A stretch of 64,000 bases of DNA, taken from the NCBI GenBank assembly GCA_030063045.1, contig JAQSEB010000214.1, positions 124,001-188,000 on the forward strand, in the 5' to 3' direction. The notes beneath the pieces were generated by a model that was given only the letters and a program-made list of their open reading frames with translations, made no database searches and was not told the DNA's origin. This document shows positions 10,101-20,400 of this stretch, piece after piece. The translations under genes and the position numbers were made by a program. Every line of letters begins with the position of its first letter. Position 1 is the stretch's first letter. This DNA is from Pratylenchus scribneri. Taxonomy: Eukaryota; Nematoda; Chromadorea; Rhabditida; Pratylenchidae.

Positions 10101-13100
10101 ATGTTAATCAGAAGCCATTTATTATTTTGACGAGCCGCTTGAAGGGTCTGCAAATTATTTAAAAAATGTAAACAATAAATGCAATGTGATTAATATGTGA
10201 AATGGTTAAGTAATTCTTTTATAAAATTGTAAAATCGGAGAAGATGAAGAGAATTGAATTTTTTGCTTCATCTTATTATAATTTTAATAAATTTTATATC
10301 TTTAAAATGATTTTTCCAAAATGTGTTTCGCACCAAATGTGCTTCTGTGTTTCATTTAAAAGGTTTTTTTTTTGCTTTAATTTAAGGTTTTATGAAAATT
10401 CAGCGAGCAGAGAAATCATTTAATTCTAATTGGATCAATGTGGATATTATATATTAATAAAATTAAATGGAACTTGCCTGATCCCAATCTCCATAGAAAT
10501 TCATTTCGACCGGTGGCCGGAACAATTTGTGTAAATCGCGACGTGGCACTCCTTGACCAAATCCACCGGAGCCTGCAGAAGCCGCCGCCATTCCTCCACC
10601 AATTTCCATTTCCTGGAGTGGTGCCCGCTGAAATTGTTGTTGGCCATTATTGTGGCTGCTGCTGTTTTCCGCATTCCCATCCTCTGCCTCATTTTTGTTG
10701 GGTTGTCCTTGCAGTTGCTGATTTCGTTTCTGAATTTGAATTTTATTTATTAATTTGGAATTATAATTGGAATTGGATTGTTTTAGAGTATTTTTGGTAA
10801 TATTAGCTCATTTCCGGTCAGGGTTTTTTTGATAAAATTACGGTAATTCGTTATAAATATAAAAATTAAAAACATAACATATAAGTGAAAATCGAGCCCA
10901 TGGAACGGGTTAAAACCAGGGTGACCCATTCACCTGACCAAAAATATGGCATAAGCTCTTAAAAATATGGAAAAAATATGGCAAAATTTTTCAAAAATAT
11001 GGCAAAAAATATGGCATTTTCTAAAGGCTTAAAATTTGATATAAATACTTTTAAAAACATTTATTCTTTAATTTTTTTCACTTTCTTTAACAAGTTTTAA
11101 TTCTCAAAAATGACAGCGAAGTGGAAATTTTTTTAGTCTGAATTAGCCGCGAAGCGAAAAATTATACCCAAAAATGGCCGCGTAGCGAAAAATTTGAGCC
11201 AAAAATGGCCTCACAAAGAGAAAATTTGTCCAATTTACCAAGTTCTCAAAAATATGGCAAAAGTCAAAAATATGGAAAAAATATGGCGAGATGGTCAAAA
11301 ATATGGCAAATGCCATATAAATATGGCAATTCGGTCACCCTGGTTAAAACCCATGACTTAATTTTGAAAAACTAAAGTGTACTCCATTTGGACTAAAAAC
11401 ACCTGAAATTTTCCTTTTTATAAATTCAAGAAAATCTAAACCTAGGATCTAGCTTTATCCTCTCCCTTGAGCCTAAATGACAGGCAGGAAATATACATAT
11501 ACATATAAAGGGTCTTCATCCATTGGCCTCGTTAGCTCAGCTTGGTAGAGCGTCAGACTTTTAATCTGAAGGCCACGGGATCGAGACCCGTACGGGGCTG
11601 CTATTATTTTTTCATTCATTTTTATTTTTACTAAATTTTTATGAGCTATAAATATAAACCTAGGCAAAATTACCATTTAAATCGAGCCTTATTTTCGGTA
11701 AAAAAAGAGAAAAATACAATTTAAAAAGTGCACATCTGCTGGATGACCAAAAATTAGAGTCCGGCGTTGGGCCGGGCCCGGAAAAAAAACTGCGTTTTTG
11801 GGCTTTTTTTATGAGCCCGGAACCCAGCACATTTTAAAATACAACCGGGCCCGGTAATTTTTTCCTAATTTTCCGAAAACCGGCTCTTTTTTTGTCAGGC
11901 CCGGGTAATTTTTTCTGTAAAAAAAACCCAGAACCGGGCCCGGAAAAACCTGACTGTACCAAAAATAATATTTTCAAGTTTAATAAAAATTATTAGATTT
12001 ATTTTTCCCTTTTATCAAAAAAATTAACAACCCAACCTGAACCAATTTGGCAGTGGCAGCCCGATGAGCGGCCTGAAGTTGTTTGAAATCCACGCGTTGA
12101 GGCTGGGCCATGGAAGATGAGGAAGAAGCGGCCTCCATTTTATACTCTTCAAAGTCTTCATTTTCGTCTTTGGCGGCCGTATGGAAGAATGGATTTGATG
12201 AACGTGCCGTGGTCGATGCTTCACCATTTTCTGCAAAATAAAAAAATGAGTCAAAATTGAATAACTTTTCTCAGTAAAGATATTTTTCAATATTCGAAAC
12301 CGTAAATAATGTTTTGATTTAAGAATACTTCTTTTGGGTCATACTTTTGATTTGATCACGACACGAAGGGAAAACTCCCTTCCCCTATAGCTCATCAAGG
12401 ATTAGGGAATAAGGGTTAAGGTATTTGGGGATAGGCGATAGGAGATAAGGGGAAAATTTTCTCATCTATACTTAATACTAAAATACATAGGGAGAACCAG
12501 CAGGTCGGTAGCCACTAGCCAGGACCCAAGAGGAGGTGGAAGTGTAGGATTGCGAAGTTAGGGATGTACTTTCATTAAAATTTTTCACTGCGGGCAATTT
12601 TTAGGCCAATTTTGGTATCAAAAATGTTGTCAGCTACGCACCTCTCCAAAAAATCCTGGCTACTGTTTAGGGGATTCTTCATTTTTTCCTTAAAATAGCA
12701 ACAAATACAAGTAAAGTTAAAAATAGGTTTAAGATTTTTCGAAGCTTTTTTATCTTCCAATTTTATTAGGTAGTTGGGATTTTTCATAAATTATAGAAAA
12801 TATGTGACTAACGATAAGTTTGCTGATAACTTTGCGCCAAAAGGACGCCTTGAACTGCCGGAATTGGTGCTCGAATCTCATCGCCAACTGCACCTCCCAC
12901 AATGGCTGCTCGCCCATTTTGTTGATGTTCGGCTGATGATGATGAGTCCAACATTTGACTGCAAAATGTTATTATTAGTTTTTGCTTTAGTAATAATTAA
13001 TAAAAAATTGAGGTTTCCAGCAAAATTTTTCGATCTTGATAATCTAGAGGCCAAGGCCAGCTCAAAGCTAGTGAAATTCCCGAGATTTTTTTTAAATTCT

Positions 13101-14466
13101 AGTCTAATGTAGTAAGCGCTGGTTTAGGCTGGCTAGGGTTTTTCTATGGATTAAAAAATTTTCTGAAGATTTTCGATGAAAAAGTGAGACCATCTTTGAC
13201 AGTCGACACCTTTAAATATTTAGTTAATGCGTAATGGTTCGAATCTGAAGCTTGGTTTTCTTAATACCTTGTCCACAGTTCAATACGAAATATAGGTAGT
13301 AATTCTAAGAATAAGGCATTGAATAGCCAGGTCCACAGGTGTAGGCTAGCGAAGTTTACGGGCCTTAAGTGTTACCGAAATTTTTTAAGGACTAACATAT
13401 TACTAGGACCTATGTCCATAATTAGTGTCCAAAAACAAAAAAATAAATTATTGGAATAGTCAAATGACACGTTCTCTTCATTCCCCTAATCCCTCATCCC
13501 TATTTTTGGCTTACATGTCACTATCATCATTTGTGCTGCCACTGATCACTTGCACTGAATCGTCGAATCCGCCATTCCCAAAAGCTTCATTATCATTTTG
13601 GTGCCCTCCTCCTCCTCGCTGTGATGATCGATTTGTGGATGCCCAAATTTGGTTTTAAATTCAGATAAATTTTTTTCAAAAGAAAAAAACCGTTTGGTTC
13701 TGCTGACGTTTGACATAATGGGAAATGCGATGAACTGCCGGGGGTGGATGGGCGGCGATTTCATGTTCAATTTCCACCTCCTCTTGTTCCAGTTGAGCAC
13801 CGCGCATGAAGTAAACCTTAATTTGGCCGTTGGGGAATATATTTATGAAAAGTTCAAATTAAATTTAGGGTCTTATAAGGTAACTTTTAAAACTGAAGAT
13901 CTAAAAGTGACCTTAAAAAATTTAAGGTCACTTTTTAGAACTTTTAAAATATTAAGGTCCTAAAAGTAACCTTTAAAAATCTTAAGGTCCCTTTTAAATA
14001 AGGTCACTTTTTAAACCTTTACAAAACTTAAGGTCACTTTTTGAACAGGTTAAAATAAGGTCACTTTTTAAATTCTTTAAAAGCTTAAGGTTACCTCTTT
14101 TATAAATTTTAAAAATTTAAGGTTTTAAAACCTTCAAAACTTAAGGCCACTTAATTCACAAATATTCTTGAATTCTATCGGTAATTCTACCATTTAGACA
14201 TTGTAATTTGTGCTGATTAGGGTTTTTCAAATGGTAAAACCATTGAAAGCTTATTTAATTTCAATAGATAATCATTTAGTAAAATAATTTAGCATTTACA
14301 TTTATAGCCCGTTGCAAATCCCAGCCACACATTTCCAGTACACGTTTTGCTACTCCATCGCTTTCACTTCCTAAATTTTTAATTTTTACATAAACTTGGT
14401 CGCTAAAATCAAACCTGTAAATTCTTTGAATGATTGAATAGCATTTTGCAGATCGGATGAATTCAT
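7195..14466 (-). CDS. UBXN7: UBXN7-type UBA-UAS-UBX protein (p97/VCP adaptor)
   Basis: The family links ubiquitinated substrates and cullin-RING ligases to the p97/CDC-48 segregase. Twelve exons give 669 aa: 14466-14415, 14370-14300, 13816-13691, 13618-13515, 12958-12831, 12230-12037, 10729-10478, 10147-10001, 9546-9402, 9024-8659, 8029-7788, 7377-7195; all phases agree. Residues 1-45 are a UBA-like helix bundle (VLEMCGWDLQRAIN). A linker contains EIRAPIPAVQGVL, as in vertebrate UBXN7. Residues about 295-410 form the UAS thioredoxin-like domain (KWLLINIQHSGEFASAALNR, VDPRTGEEV). An acidic/basic low-complexity stretch follows (about 430-530, with KKMKR). The UBX domain is at about 580-669 (ARVHLQFRLPNGDRQRICLW). 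The protein is longer than human UBXN7 (489 aa), mostly by linker. Intron 7 begins GCAAGT. The start is the first Met of the UBA helix. Family assignment is firm; individual junctions are inferred. Confidence 0.93.
8206..8590 (-). repeat. tandem pair of tRNA-like repeats in UBXN7 intron 10
   Basis: Two related segments lie at about 8206-8315 and 8482-8590, each with a minus-strand tRNA-like stretch. The second has a perfect B-box (GTTCGAATCC) and an A-box-like GGCATAATGG. The first has GTTCAAATCC and a decayed A-box. The 3' ends, read on the minus strand, share the ATCCTT...GCGG.GAATG pattern. Neither folds into a convincing cloverleaf: the anticodon arms are degenerate. They look like tRNA pseudogenes or tRNA-derived SINE remnants copied about 276 bp apart, together with flanking AT-rich DNA. 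Confidence 0.45.
9547..10000. other. UBXN7 intron 8, no clear feature
   Basis: AT-rich intron. A short GC-richer patch around 9770-9890 (with CGACGCGTCTCGATGAG) resembles a stretch of the inverted-repeat element at 28.7-29.3 kb and may be a transposon remnant; too short to classify. Confidence 0.4.
10148..10477. other. UBXN7 intron 7 (GC-AG type)
   Basis: A 330-bp AT-rich intron whose donor, read on the minus strand, is CAG/GCAAGT and whose acceptor is TTGCAG. No other feature. Confidence 0.7.
10909..11350. mobile_element. hAT-type MITE with 8-bp target duplication
   Basis: The element is 10917-11342 (426 bp), bounded by GTTAAAAC direct repeats at 10909-10916 and 11343-11350. The ends are CAGGGTGACC and its inverse GGTCACCCTG. 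The interior repeats AAAATATGGCA motifs near both ends and GCGAAGCGAAAAATT-like units in the middle. The 8-bp duplication and CAGGG terminus fit the hAT superfamily. It is non-coding and sits in UBXN7 intron 6. Confidence 0.8.
11526..11598 (+). tRNA. tRNA-Lys (UUU anticodon), in antisense to a UBXN7 intron
   Basis: A 73-nt cloverleaf. The acceptor stem is GCCTCGT / ACGGGGC (7 pairs, one G-U). The D arm contains AGCTCAGCTTGGTAGAGC. The anticodon stem TCAGA/TCTGA encloses the loop CTTTTAA, so the anticodon is TTT (Lys). The variable loop is AGGCC, and the T stem ACGGG/CCCGT encloses the loop ATCGAGA. The usual T at the first position of the T loop (T54) is A here, weakening the B-box (GATCGAGACC instead of GTTCGA..CC). 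A T-rich run follows about 9 bp downstream (TATTATTTTTT), adequate as a Pol III terminator. It could be functional or a slightly decayed copy. It lies in UBXN7 intron 6, transcribed opposite to the host gene. Confidence 0.8.
11755..11965. repeat. CCGGGCCCGG-rich patch in UBXN7 intron 6
   Basis: A GC-rich island in an AT-rich intron, carrying repeated GGGCCCGG palindromes and GCCCGGAACC-like words separated by T runs. It has no ORF. It is probably part of a dispersed repeat; ends cannot be defined. Confidence 0.4.
12231..12830. other. UBXN7 intron 5, no clear feature
   Basis: A 600-bp intron. A segment near 12380-12560 is less AT-rich and carries AGGGATAAGGGTTAAGG-like purine runs, possibly repeat-derived. 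A 70-codon minus-strand open frame at 12575-12787 resembles nothing and is not supported as an exon. Confidence 0.4.
12959..13514. other. UBXN7 intron 4, no clear feature
   Basis: AT-rich intron without recognisable repeat or RNA gene. Confidence 0.4.
13870..14150. repeat. degenerate minisatellite (AAGGTCACTTTTTAAA)
   Basis: About eight to ten imperfect copies of a roughly 30-bp unit whose core is TTAAGGTCACTTTTTA, in UBXN7 intron 2. Copies differ by substitutions and small indels. Confidence 0.7.
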
Positions 14467-15263
14467 ATTTAGGATTCCTTGAGAAATATTTATTTTATTT
14501 CCTAAAAATTTGAATGATTTGATATAGATAGTAGAACCGGAATGATTAAAATTATGATGAGATTTGAGACATTTTTGATGATAAATCAGTCAGTTTATTA
14601 GTAATCAAATCATGTTTATTTCCAATTCCAATTTAAACGCATTGATGTGGAAATAAGTATGGAAATGGAATGGAATATGGAATGGATGAATGAAATGAAT
14701 AAATAAAATAAAAAGGAAGAAGAAGGAATGTAGAAAGGAAAATGACATTTGCTTGGTCCTCTGTGCGCGGCGCTTATATTCGGAATTTTAGTCATCATCA
14801 TTCGCTAATAAACATATAATCAAAGTTCATAAACATGTAAATAAATAAGAAATAATAAAAATGATGCTTTTTTTTGCTTATAGTTCTTTTTTTTGGAAGG
14901 ATTTTAAGATTATGGGATACACACTGTTCTGTTACAATTTTTCACATAAATTTTTTCACTCTGATCACGGTCAGCCTCGGTGACAAAAATATTTTAGGTT
15001 TTGGCTAGGTTGTCTTAAAGTCAGCTTCGGTTTGAGAAAATCGATGAAATTTCAAAACGAAATTGGGAAATTTTGCTCCTCAAAATAATCGAAAATAGGA
15101 GAAACTGAAACAACATTTTTTCCAAAAACTGAAAACCGGCGGGTTGTTTAAAACAGAAAACCGGGTTTTAAAACTAAAACTGAAAAAAATGGACTTTCTA
15201 GTTTTGGTTACAAAAAATTCTACAAATTTGAAATTCAGATTTTCTATAAAGAATCCACCAAAT
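14467..15263. other. divergent intergenic region between UBXN7 and the first paraplegin-like gene
   Basis: About 800 bp between two divergently transcribed genes, so it should hold both promoters. The left part (14600-14830) is GAATGGAATGGA-rich. No TATA element or other site can be singled out. Open frames here (for example minus 14616-14801 or the plus-strand extension from 15144) lack any similarity. Confidence 0.5.
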
Positions 15264-17220
15264 ATGTTTTGCCTTCTAAAAATTCCAACAACTAATTTTC
15301 TTGTGATGAGAAATACCAGCCATTGCCAGCAGCTGAAGCTCTTCCATCGAAATCATCGCAACAATTTGCTTATTTTGTGCCATCCATTTCGACCTAATCA
15401 ATACTTGAGGACAACTCGTGCACAATGCAGTATTCTATTGAATGATTTGGCCAATAAAAAACTCATTTTAATCCGTAAATAATATTAAAAGTTGTTAAAA
15501 AATGCAAATTTTCTTCTCAGACTCTCGCGGACTTCGGCACAATGTTGGCGGTAGCGGCACCGAGACTAAAGAAGAGAAGGAAGATAAAGATTCCTCATCC
15601 ACTACTACTGATAATGAGGCACCGGACGAGAATGAGATCAAGAAAATGGACGCTGAACAATTGGAGTCCAAATTCAAGTCAAAGTTTTCCGAATTCATGA
15701 TCAAATTTCGAGAAGATGTCAAAGCCGGGAACGCAAAGATGAGCGATTTTCGTTTTACGCGAAAACAATTCGTGGATAAATTCAACGAGGAACATGCAAA
15801 AAGTGGCTTCAAAATTGAAGAATCCGAAAATGGTTTGCAAATTTTAATTTTATTAATAAATTTTCATCCAAGATGAACAAAAAATTGCCCCATTCGTCAT
15901 ACTTTTGCCGTTTTTTGTGCTCTTCATTCTTATTTGGATGTTTCGACCACGTGGGAGTGTTAAACCTGCACATGCCCAAATTATGGCCACACAACCGCCA
16001 ATAACATTCAGTCAATTTATGCAAGACTATTTGCCTTCTGGAGAGGTTTAAACTATCTTATTAAGATTAAATTGAGGATTAATGGAATTGGGATTTGGAA
16101 TCCAAAAATTCACGGATTAATTTTGGGGTTGGGGTCCAAATAAAAGATTGAGTATAAAGAAGATGGAAAAGATTTTGGAAGGGCTTATGCCCATTCATAG
16201 GATGAGGATGAGGAAAAGTTTATGGGAAGAAGAAGATTATTCATCCTTGCTAAATAAAAAGTATTTTCTACGCTAAAATATTAAAAATAAATTGCAAATA
16301 TGCGAATTAATGGTGTTGGGGGGAGTGGGGGGACTGGAAATTCAAATAAATTTTGGTGAGTTTGAGATGAAAAAAAATTTTGGAAGAGTTAATGTCCAAT
16401 AGGATGAAAAAGAAGTTTTAAAAATTTTCCGCTTAAACTAGTTTGCCAAACAAAAATATTTTCCAACCTAAAATATTAAAAATCAATTGAATAAATTTGG
16501 ACTAATTTTCCGCACATTAAGATTGCCATCATCTTCCACTATCCAACACAGAATATTGCTGTTGCCTTACTTCATCCGGGCGCTGTCATCAATGGGGAAC
16601 CGGTAAAAAAACCCAATAAATAACAATTTTTTAACCTCTTAAAATTTCACAGTTCACTGGACCCGGTGTGCACATTCAATTGGACGAGTCATTCCGCCAC
16701 TTTCCATTGACATTTTCCCAGCGAGTTCGGGAGGGGGAACGACGAATTGGTGTGCGAGATGCAGTTCCAATTGCAATTCGTCAAGTTGATTTCTCATCGT
16801 AAGCAAATTTTTATTGATATAAATATTAAATCTAGGACCTAAACCTTATTTAACGTAGAAAAGTGACTAATTTCAAAAGGCCCCTCTATTTAAAATTTTT
16901 CAAACAAAATTTTAAAAAATTTTATTAAAAAAACTAGGCCCCTTTAATTAAAAAATTAAAAATTTTTCAAAATAAAATTTTAAAAATTTCAAAAAACTAG
17001 GCCCCTTTAATTAAAAAATTTGATTTAAAAAATTAGGCCCCTTTAATTAAAAATTTATTTTTTTTTCAGCCTGATCTTCTATAGTTTGGGCACATTTTTC
17101 CTCTCACTGTTCATTGGAAGACAAATTGGCCGTTTCATACTCAAAAAAATCGCAAATCGGATTTTCCGTGCCGTTCCCATAAATTCAAAAGAGGGAAAAG
17201 TGGCCAAGCCGAAAGATTAA
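15264..17220 (+). CDS. paraplegin/AFG3L2-like IMS-domain protein without AAA-protease, copy A
   Basis: m-AAA proteases (SPG7, AFG3L2) are inner mitochondrial membrane enzymes; this gene encodes only their N-terminal membrane module. Six exons give 357 aa: 15264-15474, 15521-15832, 15873-16045, 16522-16602, 16653-16798, 17070-17220. Residues 1-70 are rich in Arg/His and free of acidic residues apart from one Asp, as in a mitochondrial presequence. Residues 71-174 form an acidic/lysine-rich insert with no known fold. TM1 (IAPFVILLPFFVLFILIW) follows. Then ITFSQFMQDYLPSGE starts the FtsH_ext domain, with VALLHPGAVINGEP matching paraplegin's VYLHPGAVVFGRP. TM2 is LIFYSLGTFFLSLFIG. The protein ends 30-odd residues later at a genuine stop: there is no Walker A, Walker B, SRH or HEXGH motif, and nothing downstream encodes one. 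The paralogue copy B has the same exon phases and the same endpoint, so truncation predates the duplication. Possible roles (regulatory subunit, dominant partner) are inference. Confidence 0.85.
16880..17065. repeat. short tandem repeat AGGCCCCTTTAATTAAAAA
   Basis: Three to four imperfect copies of a unit of about 60 bp with the core TAGGCCCCTTTAATTAAAAA, in intron 5 of copy A. Confidence 0.6.
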
Positions 17221-17448
17221 TTTGGAAAATTAGAAAATAAACATAAAATTTATTGCTGCTATTTATTTTTAATTCAATTAAATCCAACGATTAAAATTGT
17301 TTTTTTTTCGTTAAAATGTGTAAATAAAATTATAAATTTTTCCAATTAAATAAAATTATACATAAATTGATGAAATGGAAATTCTATTTTTTTTTACTTA
17401 TTTAACAAATATAAATCAAACCCATATATTTTTTCTTTATGATTAAAA

Positions 17449-20400
17449 ATGTTTGGAACAACTAATTTCCTTGTGATGAGAAATACCAGCCATGGCCAGC
17501 AGAAACTTTTCTTCCATCGAAATCGAAACAATTTGCTTATTTTGTACCATCAATTTCGACCTAATCAATATTTGAGGACAAACAGTGCACAATGCAGCAT
17601 TCTATTGAATGATGTGGCCAATAAAAAACCATTCATTTTAATCCGTAATTTTTACATTTCAAATAACGATTTTTTATGAAAACAATTCTCCGGATTATTG
17701 ATTCAACAAAATTTGCAGGAATCATAAAAAAGTATTTTTGAAAATTACCGTATTTATTCTATTAGTACCCCCTCTCTATTTGTACCTCCCCCTTCCTCCC
17801 AAAAAAATTTTTTTGTCAAAAATAACCAATTAGTAGAAATAACCAATTAGTAGGTAAAATTAAGCCGAAATAAGCATTTTTTTGTCTCAAAAATTTCAGA
17901 AAAATTCTCACCTCAGAGGGTCTCTGAAAATTAGTACCCCGGGGGTACTAATAGAATAAATACGATATCTGCCATTTGGGCCTAATATTCGGATTTTTTC
18001 CGAAAAAAAAAGTAGAATTAATCTCCGGAAAATAATAATGAAGGCTAAAAATTATAATAGATCCGGCATAATCCACGTCTGTCTCTATACTTTAGTAGTT
18101 TAATACCCCAACCCAAAAGTATAATTAAAAATTTAAAAAAAAAATAGGTTTTGATTGGAACATTCATTCAAATTCCAGAATCGCGTGGAATTCGAAGCAA
18201 AATTGGTGGCAATGAAGTTGGCAAAGAAAACAGAAAAATGGGAGAAGAAAACGATTGCCGCCCCATCCAATGGGAAGAGGAAGAAGTATTTGAGGATGAA
18301 TTCAAAATGAACTTTAAAAAATTCAAAGAAGAAAATCCACATATTTTGGCTGGAAAGAATGATGAGAAGCAAATGATTGAACATTTCAGAAAATGGGAAT
18401 GGGCATCCATCAAAGATCAACTTGAACGAAGGGAAATCGCGAAATTGGAGTCTGATTTCAAATCAAAATTGGATAATTTCAAATTAAAATTGGATGAAAA
18501 ATTTCCGAAAATTATGCATGGAAATGGAGAGGATGTGATGAATGAAATATTTGCTACTTTCGCAGATGAATTCAATAAAGGACATGCAAAAGGCCACTAC
18601 AAAATTGAAATTAACAAATTTAGTGGCAAATTTAGCAATGGTTAAAGGGAAATTTCGAAGAATGAATTTTTATAAATTTTATTAATACACAGAAGCCAAG
18701 AATATATTGGTTGCTGGCACTTTTTTCTGCACATTTTTTATAATTCTATTTGCATGTTTGTATTTGCCAATCAAATTGCGCCATGTGGCGGCTCATCCGT
18801 CGATCACCCTAAATGAATTCTTGGACGATTATTTGCCAACTGGGGAGGTTCCAAAACGTGACGTCGCGGGCCAACTTTTTGCAGTTTATTTTATATAATA
18901 AATTCATTGGTATTTATCGATTTGGGACCGCTTTTTTGGGTCAACTGCTGGTAAAAAGTGAATGGTCTCCCCTCTCCCCTTAGGGCAGGGGTCGGATCAA
19001 AAAATTTTCAAAATAAGACAAATTACATCAAAAAATAAGATTTTGTGGTCAAAAATAAGATTTTTACAAAAGTGCTTTAAAAAGAATTAAAATCGATTTA
19101 TTCTTGTAAAATATTGTTTAAATAGCATATTTTTCACCTCCCATAATTTGTTTGAGCAATTTTGGGGAGGAAATAATCAAATCATATATTTGTGAACATT
19201 CTTGATCATCAAAATTTACTTTCACTTGCGCTAGGCTCTTCACAGTTTCCACTTTTAATGAATTTCTTGTGTCGGTCCATTGAGCTGAACAAAGTGAAAA
19301 AACCCGTTCGACGCATGCATTTGAGACTGGAATTGAAAGAATTTTGCTGACAAGAATATTGAGATTGGGAAGATCAGCTTCAAAAATCTTGATCCACTTT
19401 TTTTCTGTTGTTAATTCAATGAATTTTTGATCGGGAATTTTGGCCAAAATATCATTCAATGTTGTGACTTCATCAAAAAGTTTATTGTCATCCAAATTAG
19501 GCGCAATTTGTTCGGCCAAATTCATCACTTCCCGCCATGAAACTTCTTTTGTTTTTAATAAAAGCCAATCAATTTGATTTGGGAAGCGTTCAAATTTGAA
19601 CCACTTGTCAACATATTTGAGCACAGTTTCGAAAAAATTCTAATAATTTATCAAATAAGAATTAATTAAAATTAGCCTTCTGCTGCTGCGGTTTGGCGAT
19701 CCAAATCAGTTGGAGCTGATGTACTTGGCATAAATTCCGTGATTGCTTTGGAGTAATTGGCTGCTTTTTCCGCTGTTTTATGTTTGTCCTTTTGTTGATG
19801 AATTGAAATTGCTGTTTTGCCAATTGAAGTCAAACAAATATCAAATTTGCATGGAATACAATATGCATATTCATCGCCTTTTTTACTTCTTTTAATCCCT
19901 TGAAATTCTTTTTCATATTCATTTTTGAAAATATTCTTTCGTTTTGGTGTAGTCATTTAATTAATTTGTTAATAAACAAAGAAAATAGTGCAAAAAGCTA
20001 GAATTAATTTAGTGCAAGTATTAAGTTATTTGTGATTTTAATATTTAATTTCCATAATTCTTTTCTTAATTTGTTCCATAATAAATAAAGATTGGGAACT
20101 TATGGTGAGAATTTTTAGGAATCTTATATGATTTTTATGAAAAATTAGATATTTTTTGAAAAATCAGACAAAATAAGACAATTCAACAAAAATAAGGACA
20201 TTTCTTACAAATAAGGACATTTTAATTTTTTAAGATTTGACCTCTCAAAATAAGGACAAATCTTATAAATAAGGACAGATCCGACCCCTGCCTTAGGGTC
20301 ACCAGGATTAGGGTAATCGTAATGGTCATTAGGAATCTTGGTAGTTGATCCAAAGGGGAGACCCTTCTCACTTTTTCCAATTTAAACAAAAAAGCGAACC

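Noticed and set aside
12575..12787. 70-codon minus-strand frame in UBXN7 intron 5
   Set aside because: No similarity to UBXN7, the neighbouring exons already join in phase, and composition matches intron DNA.
15144..15263. N-terminal extension of paraplegin-like copy A starting at 15,144
   Set aside because: Copy B has no equivalent, and the shared presequence begins at the ATG at 15,264.
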